NCBI GenBank assembly: GCA_030656215.1
Contig: JAUSOD010000092.1
Span: forward strand, 1-45,767
Length of the DNA stretch: 45,767 nt
Direction: 5' to 3'
Source: Azoarcus sp.
GTDB taxonomy: Bacteria > Pseudomonadota > Gammaproteobacteria > Burkholderiales > Rhodocyclaceae
Part shown: positions 25,845 through 35,419 of the stretch, piece after piece
Layout of the letters: the number at the start of each line of letters is the position of its first letter
Position numbering within the stretch: position 1 is the first letter of the stretch
The notes under the pieces: generated by a model
The model's input: the letters and a program-made list of their open reading frames with translations, nothing else
Told to the model about the DNA's origin: nothing
The model's database searches: none
Translations under genes and position numbers: made by a program

Positions 25845-27392
25845 TCAGTTCTCCGCCTGTCGCCGCACGACGGCTACGCCACCTTTGCGGTAGAGGGTTT
25901 CGTAGTCCGTCTCGGGAATCCGATCGACACGAGTGAGTGCCAGCTCGCCGGGTTCGGGTGCCCGCGAAGGCGTGACCGCCTCGCGATAGACGCTGAAGCT
26001 CGGTGCGTTGAGGCGCCAGGCGACAACCGGTTCATCGAGCTTGCGCACGAAGGCAGCGGCCTCCTTTACCGGGCCCTGCAATACATTGCCCACCCATGGC
26101 ACGACGACCGTGGTCAGCACCAGAACCTGTATGGTCGCCACGATCATCATCTTGGTCCACAGCGTGGCTTGTACGCGCAAGGCGATGCCCAGCCACAGCA
26201 GCAGACCGCCGAGGGTGACTGCAAAATAGATCCAGTCGGCCTCGGCAAAGGCCTCGCCAAGCTGCGCACGATAGTAGGCGTTTCCGGCATCACCGGTCGA
26301 CAGCAGCTTGAACACCAGCGGCAAGAGCACGAACAGGCCGAGAAGTGCGGTTGGAGGGGCGAAATGCAGCCACGCCCGGCGCAGGCTCTCGCGATGGGCT
26401 GCCACCAGCAGGAACAAGGGTGTTGCGCCGTACAGCACATAGTGCGGCAGCTTGGTGCCTGACAAGGAGAAGAACACCACCACAAATCCGGCCCAGATCC
26501 ACAGGAAGCGCCTGACGCCGGTGCCGGCATCGCTGCGGATGTTGCGCAGGGCCGCCAGCAGGGGTGAGGTCCATGGCAGCAGCAGCAGCGGAACCGCAAA
26601 GATATAGTAGAACAGACTCCCGGCATGCCCCTCCAGAGTGCCGGTGAAGCGCTCGACGTTGTGCTTGAGAATGAAGCCGTCGATGAAGTTCTGGCCATGG
26701 ATTATCAGGGCGGCTGCGTACCACGGGACGACCAGAACCGCGAGCATGATCCAGCCGATCGGGTCGAGTACCGAGCGCAGCCAGATCTTCCATTCACCCC
26801 GGCTCGCGCAGTAGAGAAAAGTGACCGCACCGGGCACGATCAGCGCGATGGGGCCCTTGGTCAGCACGCCGAGTCCGATCCATACGTAGGTGCGCAACAG
26901 TGGAGCGCGGGCGCCCGATTCCAGGTGGCGCCAGGCGTCGAACAGTGCCAGCGCGAGCAGCAGATTGAGCAGTGCGTCGGCGGTGGCGGCCCGACCGATG
27001 GCAAAGGGGCCGATGGCGGTGGCGGCAACCACCAGTGCGGCCAGCGCGGTGTCGGGGCCAAAGCGCTGGCGGGCAAAGTACCAGGTGGCGTAGCTCCACG
27101 CTGCGGCGGCAATGGCCGACGGCAGGCGGAAAGCCCATTCGGTGGCACCGAACAGCAGATAGCCGATGGCCTGTAGCCAGTAGATCAGGATCGGTTTGTC
27201 GAAACGATGCTCGCCGTTGAGGTAGGTCGACATGAAGTCGCCACGCTCGAACATCTCGCGGGTGGCTTCGGAGAACGCCCCTTCGTCGACATCGAACAGT
27301 GGTGCGCCGCCCAGGCGAAGAAAAAAACTCACCAGGGGCAGCAGCAGAATCAGGGCGACGAGCGCCGGATTGCGTGAAAGCATACTTGTCAT
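25845..27392 (-). CDS. GT39 / ArnT-like polyprenyl-sugar glycosyltransferase
   Basis: This 515-residue integral membrane protein has about 11-12 hydrophobic segments. The N-terminal periplasmic-loop motif is FDVDEGAFSEATREMFERGD, followed by YLNGEHRFDKPILIYW, as in ArnT and protein O-mannosyltransferases. ArnT transfers a sugar from undecaprenyl phosphate to lipid A in the outer leaflet. Here the donor sugar is unknown, because no arnA, arnB or arnD gene is present. Its start overlaps the end of the GT2 gene by 4 bases (ATGA), so the carrier-charging GT2 enzyme and this transferase are likely a functional pair. Confidence 0.9.
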   Translation of the reverse strand: MTSMLSRNPALVALILLLPLVSFFLRLGGAPLFDVDEGAFSEATREMFERGDFMSTYLNGEHRFDKPILIYWLQAIGYLLFGATEWAFRLPSAIAAAAWSYATWYFARQRFGPDTALAALVVAATAIGPFAIGRAATADALLNLLLALALFDAWRHLESGARAPLLRTYVWIGLGVLTKGPIALIVPGAVTFLYCASRGEWKIWLRSVLDPIGWIMLAVLVVPWYAAALIIHGQNFIDGFILKHNVERFTGTLEGHAGSLFYYIFAVPLLLLPWTSPLLAALRNIRSDAGTGVRRFLWIWAGFVVVFFSLSGTKLPHYVLYGATPLFLLVAAHRESLRRAWLHFAPPTALLGLFVLLPLVFKLLSTGDAGNAYYRAQLGEAFAEADWIYFAVTLGGLLLWLGIALRVQATLWTKMMIVATIQVLVLTTVVVPWVGNVLQGPVKEAAAFVRKLDEPVVAWRLNAPSFSVYREAVTPSRAPEPGELALTRVDRIPETDYETLYRKGGVAVVRRQAEN

Positions 27393-28435
27393 TCGCCTGT
27401 AGGCCGATGCCAGCCGGCATCGGACGGCAGCTCGGGGACGGAGCGGGCGAGATAGGGACGCGAGATGCCCGATTCGTAATAGACCCGGGTGAGCAGCTCG
27501 GCGAGCACGCCGGAGGTCACCATCTGCACGCCGGCAATGACCAGAAAGAAGCCGCCGAACAGCAGTGGACGAGTGCCGATCGCCTCGCCGAGGAAGATCT
27601 TGACGAAGGCGAGATAGGCGACGATCAATGCGCCAAGCGTGCCGATGGCGATGCCGATACCGCCGAAGAAGTGCCCCGGACGGGTGCGAAAGCGCATGAA
27701 GAAATAGACGAAAATCAGATCGAGCACGACGCGGAAGGTGCGCGAGATGCCGTATTTCGACTGCCCGAACACGCGCGCGTGGTGGGTGACGACTTCCTGT
27801 GCGATCCGCCGCGGCGTGGTCACCGTGGCCAGCCAGGCCGGAATGAAGCGGTGCATTTCACCGTACAGGCGCACGCTCTTGATTGCGCTGCCGCGGAACA
27901 CCTTGAGGCTGCAGCCGTAGTCCTTCAGATGCACGCCGGTCATGCGGGCGATCAGACGGTTTGCGATGCGTGACGGGATCTTGCGCAGCAGCAGGCCGTC
28001 CTGCCGGTTCTTGCGCCAGCCGGCGACGAGGTCGAGGTCCTCGACAAGCAGGCGGTACACCATGCGCGGGATATCGATCGGGTCGTTCTGCAGGTCGCCG
28101 TCCATGGTGACGATCACGCTGCCGCGCGCCGCATCGAGCCCGGCCTGCATCGCGGCAGTCTGCTTGAAGTTGCGCATCAGTTCGACCACGCGCACATGCG
28201 GGCCGAAGTTACCGGCGCAGCGCGCGAGTTCGGCCGGGGTGGCATCCGAGCTGCCGTCGTCGACCAGCACGACTTCCCACGGCCACGGGTAGGGGCCGAG
28301 GGCGAGGTGGATGCGGTCGAGCAGCGGTTCGACGTTCTCGGCCTCGTTGTACATCGGCACGACCACCGACAAGGTGTGTTCAGGCAATCCGTCGGGGATT
28401 TGCGGTTCGGCGTGGGGTAGCGGAGATTTGCTCAT
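27389..28435 (-). CDS. GT2 polyprenyl-phosphate glycosyltransferase (ArnC/GtrB/DPM1-like)
   Basis: This 348-residue protein has a cytosolic GT-A domain: VVPMYNEAENVEPLL, VVLVDDGSSD and the DGDLQNDP metal motif. Two C-terminal transmembrane helices follow (about residues 245-315, interrupted by a short loop). Enzymes of this type load a sugar onto undecaprenyl phosphate for a membrane transferase such as the GT39 gene that follows. Both ends overlap neighbouring genes by 4 bases. ArnC, GtrB and dolichyl-phosphate mannose synthases are all close, so the sugar cannot be named. Confidence 0.92.
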   Translation of the reverse strand: MSKSPLPHAEPQIPDGLPEHTLSVVVPMYNEAENVEPLLDRIHLALGPYPWPWEVVLVDDGSSDATPAELARCAGNFGPHVRVVELMRNFKQTAAMQAGLDAARGSVIVTMDGDLQNDPIDIPRMVYRLLVEDLDLVAGWRKNRQDGLLLRKIPSRIANRLIARMTGVHLKDYGCSLKVFRGSAIKSVRLYGEMHRFIPAWLATVTTPRRIAQEVVTHHARVFGQSKYGISRTFRVVLDLIFVYFFMRFRTRPGHFFGGIGIAIGTLGALIVAYLAFVKIFLGEAIGTRPLLFGGFFLVIAGVQMVTSGVLAELLTRVYYESGISRPYLARSVPELPSDAGWHRPTGE

Positions 28436-29379
28436 GAGTGCGAAGCGCTCTTGGAAGATGAAGACGGTGGTATGTCCGGGTGTGCGTTGACATCGGGCGC
28501 AGGGCCGGCGTTGGGAAACAGCCAGGCCAGGGCGCCTGCGCCCAGCGCACAGGCAATGACAAATAGATGAAGGGCGAGGGCGGCGCGAAGACCGTCGTCA
28601 AACGCAATGCCGACCGGCAGCAGTGCCGCGGCAGCGCCCGCTTCGTAGGTGCCGAAACCGGCCACGCCCTGAATCGGCAGGATGGCGGCCAGTTCTGCTC
28701 CCAAGGCACCGGCCGCGCCTTGCGCCAGTCCGGTTGCCAGCAGCGCGGCAAGCAACCACGCCTGAGCTGCAAGTTTGACTGACCAGTTGGCGACCGTCCA
28801 CACCCAGCCGAAGCGGGCGTGACGGGTGGATTCGCCAAAGGCGTCGCGCAGTTTAGCCAGCTTGCCCGCCAGTGCGCCGCGGTCGGCCCAGTTGTGGGTG
28901 CTGCGCGCCCAACGCGGCAGCCCCCAGGCAAAACCGATCAGGCCGACGACGCCTGCGATGCGCAGGGCGAGTGGCAAGCCTGGCCATACCAGTACCGCAA
29001 CCATGCCGACCACCAGCGCGTCCTGCAGGCGGAACCAGAACAGCGAGGCAATGGCGCGTGGCAGCGGGGTGCCGAAAGTGCGCCGCAGCAGCAGCGGAAA
29101 AGCCGCCTCGCCGCCACGGAAGGGCACCACGTTTACCATGGCGTTGTGCATCAGAACGATGCGTATGCAGGCGCCGAATCGACCCCGTGCGTCATGGCGG
29201 AATTCGTCGTAGACCCGCAGTGCCCGTAACAGGTAGCTCAGCGCGAAACCAGCAGCGGCGATCAGGATCACGCCCGGGGTCAGGCGCGCCAGTGCCTCCC
29301 CGAGCGATTGCCAGCGCCCGTCGCTGATCAGCCAGCCCAGCAGTGCGAGGCTGAGCAGGACGGCGATCAGGCGCTTCAT
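28432..29379 (-). CDS. lysylphosphatidylglycerol synthase TM-domain protein (flippase-like)
   Basis: This 315-residue polytopic membrane protein of the LPG_synthase_TM (AglD/MprF-type) family starts at ATG 29379 (MKRLIAVLLSLALLGWL). The frame is open far upstream, but that part lies inside the preceding gene. The conserved RGGEAAFPLLLRR motif and the FRLQDALVVG helix are typical. MprF-like membrane domains move lipids across the membrane, so this protein may flip the sugar-lipid made by the GT2 enzyme. It overlaps the PAP2 gene upstream and the GT2 gene downstream by 4 bases each. The transport role is inferred from family and position. Confidence 0.85.
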   Translation of the reverse strand: MKRLIAVLLSLALLGWLISDGRWQSLGEALARLTPGVILIAAAGFALSYLLRALRVYDEFRHDARGRFGACIRIVLMHNAMVNVVPFRGGEAAFPLLLRRTFGTPLPRAIASLFWFRLQDALVVGMVAVLVWPGLPLALRIAGVVGLIGFAWGLPRWARSTHNWADRGALAGKLAKLRDAFGESTRHARFGWVWTVANWSVKLAAQAWLLAALLATGLAQGAAGALGAELAAILPIQGVAGFGTYEAGAAAALLPVGIAFDDGLRAALALHLFVIACALGAGALAWLFPNAGPAPDVNAHPDIPPSSSSKSASHS

Positions 29380-30185
29380 GCCGGAACCCGGCCGCCAGGC
29401 TGCCGGAGCAGGGCATGCGCCGCACCGGCCATGCCCCATGCGACCAGCAGATACTGCATCCACAAGCCTTCCGGATAGCCGAGGTCCTCGAATGCAAACA
29501 GCACCGGAAAGATCAGCATCAGCACGGCCATGACCTGCACGCCGCGGCGACGCTCCCAGAAACGCCAGCTGCTCGACCAGCGCACGCCGATGGCGGCACT
29601 GAGCCAACCACCGGCGGCGCCGGCGAAAATGTCCACCGGCCAGTGCGCACCAACGGCGATGCGTGAAAAGGCCACCAGTGCCGCTGCAGCCAGCACCGCC
29701 GCGCCCAGCCATGGGCGCTCGCTGCGGCTGGCGCAAAACGCCACCACGCCGGCAAGGACGAACGCGGTGATCGTGTGTCCGGACGGAAAGGAGTCGGTTC
29801 GCAGGGCCAAGCCGATCACGTTGAACTGATCGAGCGGGAGCACCGCCGGCGGACGAGGTTCGGCAAAGAGCGCCTTCAGGGCATGGGTGAAGAGCGTGGC
29901 GGCCGGTGCGGCGAGCAGGGCGGCCGCAACCCAACGCGGGCGCCAGGCAAGCGCCGGTGTGATCAGGGCAAAGGCGCCGAGGGTGGAGCCGAGGTTGGTG
30001 ATGCCTGCCCACAGGAAAGGGGGCAGAAGTGTGGCGGCAGCGTGGTTCCAGCGGAGAAACCAGGGCTCATTGAGGCCTGCCAGCATCACCCCCACGGCAA
30101 GTAGCGCGCCCAGCGCGGCAGGTAGCGCGATCCAGAGCACGGGAAGTGAATCGGCACTTGCGGAGCGTGAAACGGCAGCAGGCAT
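29376..30185 (-). CDS. PAP2-family phosphatase (first gene of envelope operon)
   Basis: This 269-residue membrane phosphatase carries KALFAEPRP (Kx6RP), FPSGHT (SGH) and RIAVGAHWPVD (Rx5HxxxD), all intact. It resembles undecaprenyl-pyrophosphatase/PgpB-type enzymes more than the LpxE-like one at the other end of the operon. Recycling of the lipid carrier used by the GT2 and GT39 proteins is a plausible role. The ATG at 30185 lacks an obvious Shine-Dalgarno, so a somewhat later start is possible. The promoter must lie in the 275-base divergent region shared with the glutamate dehydrogenase gene. Confidence 0.9.
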   Translation of the reverse strand: MPAAVSRSASADSLPVLWIALPAALGALLAVGVMLAGLNEPWFLRWNHAAATLLPPFLWAGITNLGSTLGAFALITPALAWRPRWVAAALLAAPAATLFTHALKALFAEPRPPAVLPLDQFNVIGLALRTDSFPSGHTITAFVLAGVVAFCASRSERPWLGAAVLAAAALVAFSRIAVGAHWPVDIFAGAAGGWLSAAIGVRWSSSWRFWERRRGVQVMAVLMLIFPVLFAFEDLGYPEGLWMQYLLVAWGMAGAAHALLRQPGGRVPA

Positions 30186-30278
30186 CGAGTTCGAGCGACA
30201 GGTAAAGCCGGCATTTTAGCCGATCCCCCAGCCTTGATGCCGAGTAGCTTTGTCACCGCGGTACAAGATGGCGCAATT

Positions 30279-30320
30279 CGACGGCCTCATAGGGAAAACC
30301 GACAGCTTCATAGGGAAAAC
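30279..30320. repeat. 21-bp perfect-phase tandem repeat upstream of NAD-GDH
   Basis: Two adjacent 21-base units (30279-30299 and 30300-30320) differ at only two positions. Each ends in TCATAGGGAAAAC. A period of 21 bases puts both units on the same helix face, which suits a cooperative DNA-binding site. They lie between the divergent envelope operon and the glutamate dehydrogenase gene. About 24 bases after them comes TTGACT (30344-30349), a good -35-like hexamer with no clear -10. The rest of the 275-base gap shows nothing further. Confidence 0.75.
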
Positions 30321-30460
30321 GCGCCTTTCGCCGACCTTGCGAATTGACTATGGTGCGGGTTGCGATACCGATGCAGCAAAAACGCCCTGAGCGGGCGCGC
30401 TTTCAGCCGGATGCGGTGCGTCTGGCTGCAACTACATGCATTGAATGCAGGGAGTGAGAC

Positions 30461-33400
30461 ATGGACAAGCACGCCTTAGCAACGCCCCAGACCCAGCTTG
30501 AAGCCGTGATGGACATGATACGGACGCGTTTGCCGGCAGCGTTGGCGGTACAGGTTGAGCCGTTTGCGAACCGGTTTTTTGCCCAGGTCGATCCGGGTGA
30601 CCTCGAAGGCGCTGCGGTGGCCGATCTCTACGGTGCGGTTGTCAGTCAGTGGCATTTTGTTCAGAAGCCGCTGCCGGAGGCGAGAGTTCGCGTGTTCAAC
30701 CCGCGGCTCGACGAGCATGGCTGGGAGTCCACCCATACGGTGATCGAGATCGTGGGAAAGGACATGCCCTTTCTGGTCGATTCGATTGCCATGGAGGTCA
30801 ACCGCCAGGGCTTGACCCTGCATCTGATCGTACACCCGGTCATGGCCGTGGTGCGCGACGAGGCAGGGCAGTTTCAACGCCTCGGTGAGCATGGCGAGAC
30901 CGGGGTCGGCTACGAGTCGATCATGCATCTGGAAGTGGACCGGCGTACCGATCCAGCCGACCTCCATGCGCTGCAAGGCGGGCTCAATAGCGTGCTGGCC
31001 GACGTGCACTCGGCGGTGGCCGACTGGCCGCAGATGCGCGAGCGGGTGGCTGAAATCATCCACGGCATGGCGCAGAATCCGCCGTCGGTGGATGCGGCCG
31101 AAACGGCTGAGGTGCGCGAGTTTCTCGATTGGCTGAGCAAAGACAATTTCGTTCTGCTCGGATGCCGTGACTATGAACTCGTGAGCGAGGCGGGCGGTAA
31201 CGAGCTGCGCATCCATCCCGGGTCCGGGCTCGGATTGCTGCGCGGTGGTGCCGATGATGGCCAGTCGCGCTCGTTTGCCGCTTTGCCTCCGCAACTCAAG
31301 GCTCAGGCGCATTTGCCGAATCTGCTCACGGTCACCAAATCGAACACCCGTTCTACCGTGCATCGTCCCGGCTATCTCGACTATATCGGCGTCAAGACCT
31401 TCGATGCCGAAGGCAGGGTGACCGGTGAGCGGCGGGTGATTGGCCTGCTTGCCTCCACCGCCTACAGCACCAGCCCGAAGCTGATTCCACTGTTGCGCAA
31501 GAAGGTTGCGGCGGTGATCGAGCGGGCGAGCTTGCTGCCGGGCAGCCACGCGGCCAAGGCCTTGCTGACCCTGCTCGAGCGCTATCCGCGCGACGAGCTG
31601 TTCCAGATCTCCACCGACGAACTTCTGAACCATGCGCTGGGCATCCTGCGCCTTGGCGAGCGACAGCGCACCCGGCTGTTCGTGCGCTGCGATCCGTTCG
31701 CACGCTTCGTCTCGTGTCTGATCTATGTGCCGCGCGAGCATTACAACACCGACCAGCGCCAGCGCATGCAGGCGGTGCTGATGCACGCCTTCAACGGCAG
31801 TGCGTCCGAGTTCGATGTGCACTTTTCGGAGTCGGCGCTGGCCCGCATCCTGATCATCGTACGTACGCGCGACTCGGTCATTCCACCCTTCGACGTGCGC
31901 GAACTCGAGCAGCGCCTGGTGCGTGCGGCACGGCGCTGGGAAGACGATCTGCAGCAGGCGCTGATCGAGCAGAGCGGTGAGGAGCGCGGGCTGAAACTGC
32001 TCCGCCGCTACGGCGCGGCCTTCCCTGCCGGGTATCGCGAAGAATATGCTGCGCGCGTGGCGGTATTCGATATCGAGCAGATGGAGTTGCTCGACGACGC
32101 GTGTGCGCTGGGCATGAACCTCTATGTGCCGCTGGAGGCGCAGGCCGGGCGTCTGAATCTGAAGCTGTATCACCTGGGTTCGCCGGTGCCCTTGTCGCAA
32201 AGCCTGCCGATGCTGGAGCACATGGGGGTGCGCGTAGTCGATGAGCGGCCGTCCGAGATCGTGCGCCAGGATGGCAGCCGGATCTGGATACACGACTTCG
32301 GCCTGAGCTTTGCCGATGCCGAAGGATTGAACATCCACACCGTCCGTCCGCTGTTCCAGGATGCCTTCCTGCGCGTGTGGCGGGGCGAAGTGGAGAACGA
32401 CGACTTCAATCGCCTCACGCTCCTTGCCAGCATGGGGTGGCGCGAGGTGAGCATGCTGCGGGCCTACGCCAAACATATGCGCCAGGCCGCGTTCACTTTC
32501 AGCCAGGCTTACATGGAGCAGACGCTGGCCGCGTATCCCGTGCTTGCGTGCAAGCTCTTTACCCTGTTCCGGCTGCGCTTCGATCCGGCCGAAACAGGTG
32601 AGCGCGAGCAACGCTGCAAAGACCTGAGCGCCGAAATCGAACAGGGGCTCAACCAGGTTGCCAACCTCGACGAGGACCGCATCCTGCGCCAGTTCCTGGC
32701 GATGATCCAGGCAACGCTGAGAACCAACTACTTCCAGCGCGACAGCGAAGGCAAGCCCAAGCCCTACATCTCGTTCAAGCTCGCACCGGGGTTGATCCCG
32801 AAACTGCCGCAGCCGCTGCCGATGTTCGAGATCTTCGTCTATTCGCCGCGGGTCGAGGGTGTGCACCTGCGCGGCGGAAAAGTGGCGCGCGGTGGGCTTC
32901 GATGGTCCGACCGGATGGAGGATTTTCGCACCGAGGTGCTCGGTCTGGTGAAGGCGCAGATCGTCAAGAATGCGGTGATCGTGCCGGTGGGCTCGAAGGG
33001 TGGATTCGTGGTCAAGAGCCCCCCGGCCCAGGGCGGACGGGAGGCCATGCTGGCCGAAGGTATCGCCTGCTACCGTACCTTCCTGCGCGGCCTGCTCGAC
33101 ATCACCGACAACCTGGTGCAGGGCAAGGTGGTGCCGCCGCTCGATGTGGTGCGCCACGACGAGGACGATCCCTACCTGGTGGTGGCGGCGGACAAGGGCA
33201 CCGCAACTTTCTCCGACTACGCCAACGAGGTGGCGGCGGAATACGGTTTCTGGCTGGGCGATGCGTTTGCGTCGGGTGGTTCGGTCGGCTACGACCACAA
33301 GAAGATGGGGATCACCGCGCGCGGCGCATGGGAGTCGGTCAAGCGCCATTTCCGCGAGCTTGGGCTCGACACCCAGACCCAGCCCTTCACCGTGGCCGGG

Positions 33401-35278
33401 GTGGGCGACATGTCGGGTGACGTGTTCGGCAACGGCATGTTGCTGTCACGCCACATCCGGCTGGTGGCGGCTTTCGATCACCGGCATATCTTCATCGACC
33501 CCGACCCCGAGGCTGAAAGTACCTGGCAAGAACGCGCGCGCCTGTTCGCACTGCCGCGCTCGTCGTGGGAAGACTACGACAAGACCCTGATTTCGGAGGG
33601 CGGCGGAGTGTGGCCGCGCAGCGCCAAGTCGATCGCGCTGTCGCCGCAGGCGCGTGCGGTGCTGGGGATCGAGGCCGAGTCGCTGCCGCCGGCCGAACTG
33701 ATGCGCTGCATTCTCAAGGCGCCGGTGGATCTGCTCTACAACGGCGGCATCGGCACTTACATCAAGGCCGGCACCGAGACCGATGCATCGGTGGGCGACC
33801 GCGCCAACGACGCGTTGCGGGTGAACGGGGGCGAGCTGGCATGCCGGGTGTTCGGTGAGGGCGGCAACCTCGGTGCCACCCAGCTTGGGCGCATCGAGTT
33901 CGCCCTGAAGGGTGGCAAGGTCAATACCGATGCGATCGACAATTCGGGCGGGGTCGATTGTTCCGACCACGAGGTCAATATCAAGATCCTGCTCAATAGC
34001 GTGGTGGCTGAGGGCGAGCTGACGCTGAAGCAGCGCAACCAGTTGCTCGCCGAAATGACCGAGGAAGTGGCTACGCTGGTGCTGCGCGACAACTACGCGC
34101 AGACCCAGGTGCTGTCGGTGACGCGCGAGCGTGGCAGTGCGCTGCTCGACGAGCAGGCCGAGTTCATTCGCAGGCTGAGTTTCGCGGGACGGCTCAATCG
34201 CAAGATCGAGTTCCTGCCCCTCGACGACGAGATCGCCGAGCGCAAGGCCGCACGCAAGGGACTGGTCACCCCTGAACTGGCGATCCTGCTGGCCTACAGC
34301 AAGATCGAGCTCTACGACGCGGTGCTCGCGTCGGATCTGCCGGAAGATCCGTACCTCTGTACCGCGCTGTCGCGCTACTTTCCGGTGCCACTGCGCGAGC
34401 GCTTTTCCACCCAGATCCTGCAACATCCGTTGCGCCGCGAGATCATCTCGACCCATGTGATCAACAGCATGATCAACCGGGTCGGCCCCACCTTTGTCGG
34501 CAGGCTGCAGGGCGAGGTCGGCGCCACGGCGCCGGACGTGGTCCGGGCCTACATGGCCACCCGCGAAGTGTTCGGCCTGGTGTCGATCTGGCGCGAAATC
34601 GAAGCCCTCGACAATCGTGTCGATCACGCGGTGCAGACCGGGTTGATCATGGATACCGACCGCCTGGTGCATCGCGGCACGATGTGGTTCCTGCGCCATC
34701 GCGCCTGGCTGGCCGATCTGCAGGCTGCGCTGAACCACTTTTCACCCGGGGTGGCGGCGCTGGCGGCCGGTCTGCACGAGCTGGTCACGCCCGCCTATCG
34801 TGCGGTGCTCGACGACGTGGTGAGCCGCTATCAGGAACGCGGTGTGCCGCAAGCGCTGGCACAGCGCATCGCCGGCCTCGACGAACTCTATTCCGCGCTC
34901 GACCTGGTCGAGGTCACGGTGGAGACCGGGCGCCCCGAGGCGACCGCGGCGATCGTCTATTTTGCGCTCGGCGGGGATCTCGATCTGCACTGGGTCGGTC
35001 GCCAGATCGGCAATCTCCCGGCCGAGACCCGCTGGCAGACGCTTGCGCGCAGCGCCTTGCGGGTGGATCTGTCCACACAGGCCCGTGCGCTGGCGGCCGA
35101 CGCGCTGCGTCTGTCGCCGGAGATCGACGATCCGGCCGAGCTGTGCGCGGTGTGGGCGGCGCGCAATCAGTTTCACATCGATCGCTATCGCCATCTGCTG
35201 ACCGATGTGCAAGGTAGCCCGAGCATCGATATGCCCATGCTGTCGGTGCTGCTGCGCGAGTTGCGCAGCATGGGGTGA
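30461..35278 (+). CDS. NAD-specific glutamate dehydrogenase, large (180-kDa) class
   Basis: This 1605-residue protein is of the size and layout of the large bacterial NAD-GDH class first described in Streptomyces and Pseudomonas. It has long N-terminal ACT-like regulatory segments (about residues 30-650), a central catalytic GDH domain and a C-terminal helical extension. The catalytic part includes RGGLRWSDRMEDFRTEVLGL near residue 810, the GSKGGFVVKSPP lysine motif near 846, and the nucleotide-binding FTVAGVGDMSGDVFGNGML near 980. It deaminates glutamate to 2-oxoglutarate for growth on amino acids. The ATG has GGGAG about 8 bases upstream. A very long open frame on the opposite strand is a GC-bias shadow. 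The gene stands alone, with purL after it on the same strand. Confidence 0.96.
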   Translation: MDKHALATPQTQLEAVMDMIRTRLPAALAVQVEPFANRFFAQVDPGDLEGAAVADLYGAVVSQWHFVQKPLPEARVRVFNPRLDEHGWESTHTVIEIVGKDMPFLVDSIAMEVNRQGLTLHLIVHPVMAVVRDEAGQFQRLGEHGETGVGYESIMHLEVDRRTDPADLHALQGGLNSVLADVHSAVADWPQMRERVAEIIHGMAQNPPSVDAAETAEVREFLDWLSKDNFVLLGCRDYELVSEAGGNELRIHPGSGLGLLRGGADDGQSRSFAALPPQLKAQAHLPNLLTVTKSNTRSTVHRPGYLDYIGVKTFDAEGRVTGERRVIGLLASTAYSTSPKLIPLLRKKVAAVIERASLLPGSHAAKALLTLLERYPRDELFQISTDELLNHALGILRLGERQRTRLFVRCDPFARFVSCLIYVPREHYNTDQRQRMQAVLMHAFNGSASEFDVHFSESALARILIIVRTRDSVIPPFDVRELEQRLVRAARRWEDDLQQALIEQSGEERGLKLLRRYGAAFPAGYREEYAARVAVFDIEQMELLDDACALGMNLYVPLEAQAGRLNLKLYHLGSPVPLSQSLPMLEHMGVRVVDERPSEIVRQDGSRIWIHDFGLSFADAEGLNIHTVRPLFQDAFLRVWRGEVENDDFNRLTLLASMGWREVSMLRAYAKHMRQAAFTFSQAYMEQTLAAYPVLACKLFTLFRLRFDPAETGEREQRCKDLSAEIEQGLNQVANLDEDRILRQFLAMIQATLRTNYFQRDSEGKPKPYISFKLAPGLIPKLPQPLPMFEIFVYSPRVEGVHLRGGKVARGGLRWSDRMEDFRTEVLGLVKAQIVKNAVIVPVGSKGGFVVKSPPAQGGREAMLAEGIACYRTFLRGLLDITDNLVQGKVVPPLDVVRHDEDDPYLVVAADKGTATFSDYANEVAAEYGFWLGDAFASGGSVGYDHKKMGITARGAWESVKRHFRELGLDTQTQPFTVAGVGDMSGDVFGNGMLLSRHIRLVAAFDHRHIFIDPDPEAESTWQERARLFALPRSSWEDYDKTLISEGGGVWPRSAKSIALSPQARAVLGIEAESLPPAELMRCILKAPVDLLYNGGIGTYIKAGTETDASVGDRANDALRVNGGELACRVFGEGGNLGATQLGRIEFALKGGKVNTDAIDNSGGVDCSDHEVNIKILLNSVVAEGELTLKQRNQLLAEMTEEVATLVLRDNYAQTQVLSVTRERGSALLDEQAEFIRRLSFAGRLNRKIEFLPLDDEIAERKAARKGLVTPELAILLAYSKIELYDAVLASDLPEDPYLCTALSRYFPVPLRERFSTQILQHPLRREIISTHVINSMINRVGPTFVGRLQGEVGATAPDVVRAYMATREVFGLVSIWREIEALDNRVDHAVQTGLIMDTDRLVHRGTMWFLRHRAWLADLQAALNHFSPGVAALAAGLHELVTPAYRAVLDDVVSRYQERGVPQALAQRIAGLDELYSALDLVEVTVETGRPEATAAIVYFALGGDLDLHWVGRQIGNLPAETRWQTLARSALRVDLSTQARALAADALRLSPEIDDPAELCAVWAARNQFHIDRYRHLLTDVQGSPSIDMPMLSVLLRELRSMG

Positions 35279-35309
35279 GCTGAATCGGCATGCGGCGATG
35301 CACCCTGCG

Positions 35310-35338
35310 CCGCCGGTCGCAAAATTTGTGGCCGGCGG
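35310..35338 (+). terminator. possible hairpin after NAD-GDH
   Basis: CCGCCGG (35310-35316) and CCGGCGG (35332-35338) can pair around a 15-base AT-rich loop, 31 bases after the stop. There is no T-run, so its role as a terminator is uncertain. Confidence 0.4.
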
Positions 35339-35356
35339 TGGGGTGGGTGGCTCGGG

Positions 35357-35362
35357 TATAAT
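35357..35362 (+). promoter_or_regulatory. -10 box of the purL promoter
   Basis: A perfect TATAAT lies 58 bases before the purL start. No good -35 hexamer occurs at 16-18 bases (TTGTGG at 35326 is 25 bases away), so an activator or a weak upstream box would be needed. The leader would be about 50 bases. Confidence 0.5.
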
Positions 35363-35419
35363 CGCGGGCTCCCGAATCCGCTGCTGTCCGGCGCTCTTCC
35401 TTTTCGCGTTTCGACCGAC

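Noticed and set aside
28432-30012. 526-residue version of the LPG-synthase-type protein
   Set aside because: The extra 211 N-terminal residues lie inside the PAP2 gene in another frame and are Arg-rich. ATG 29379 gives a normal membrane protein start and an ATGA overlap.
30476-33349. 957-codon open frame antisense to the NAD-GDH gene
   Set aside because: It has low-complexity His/Leu/Arg-rich composition, no motif and lies wholly within a recognised gene.
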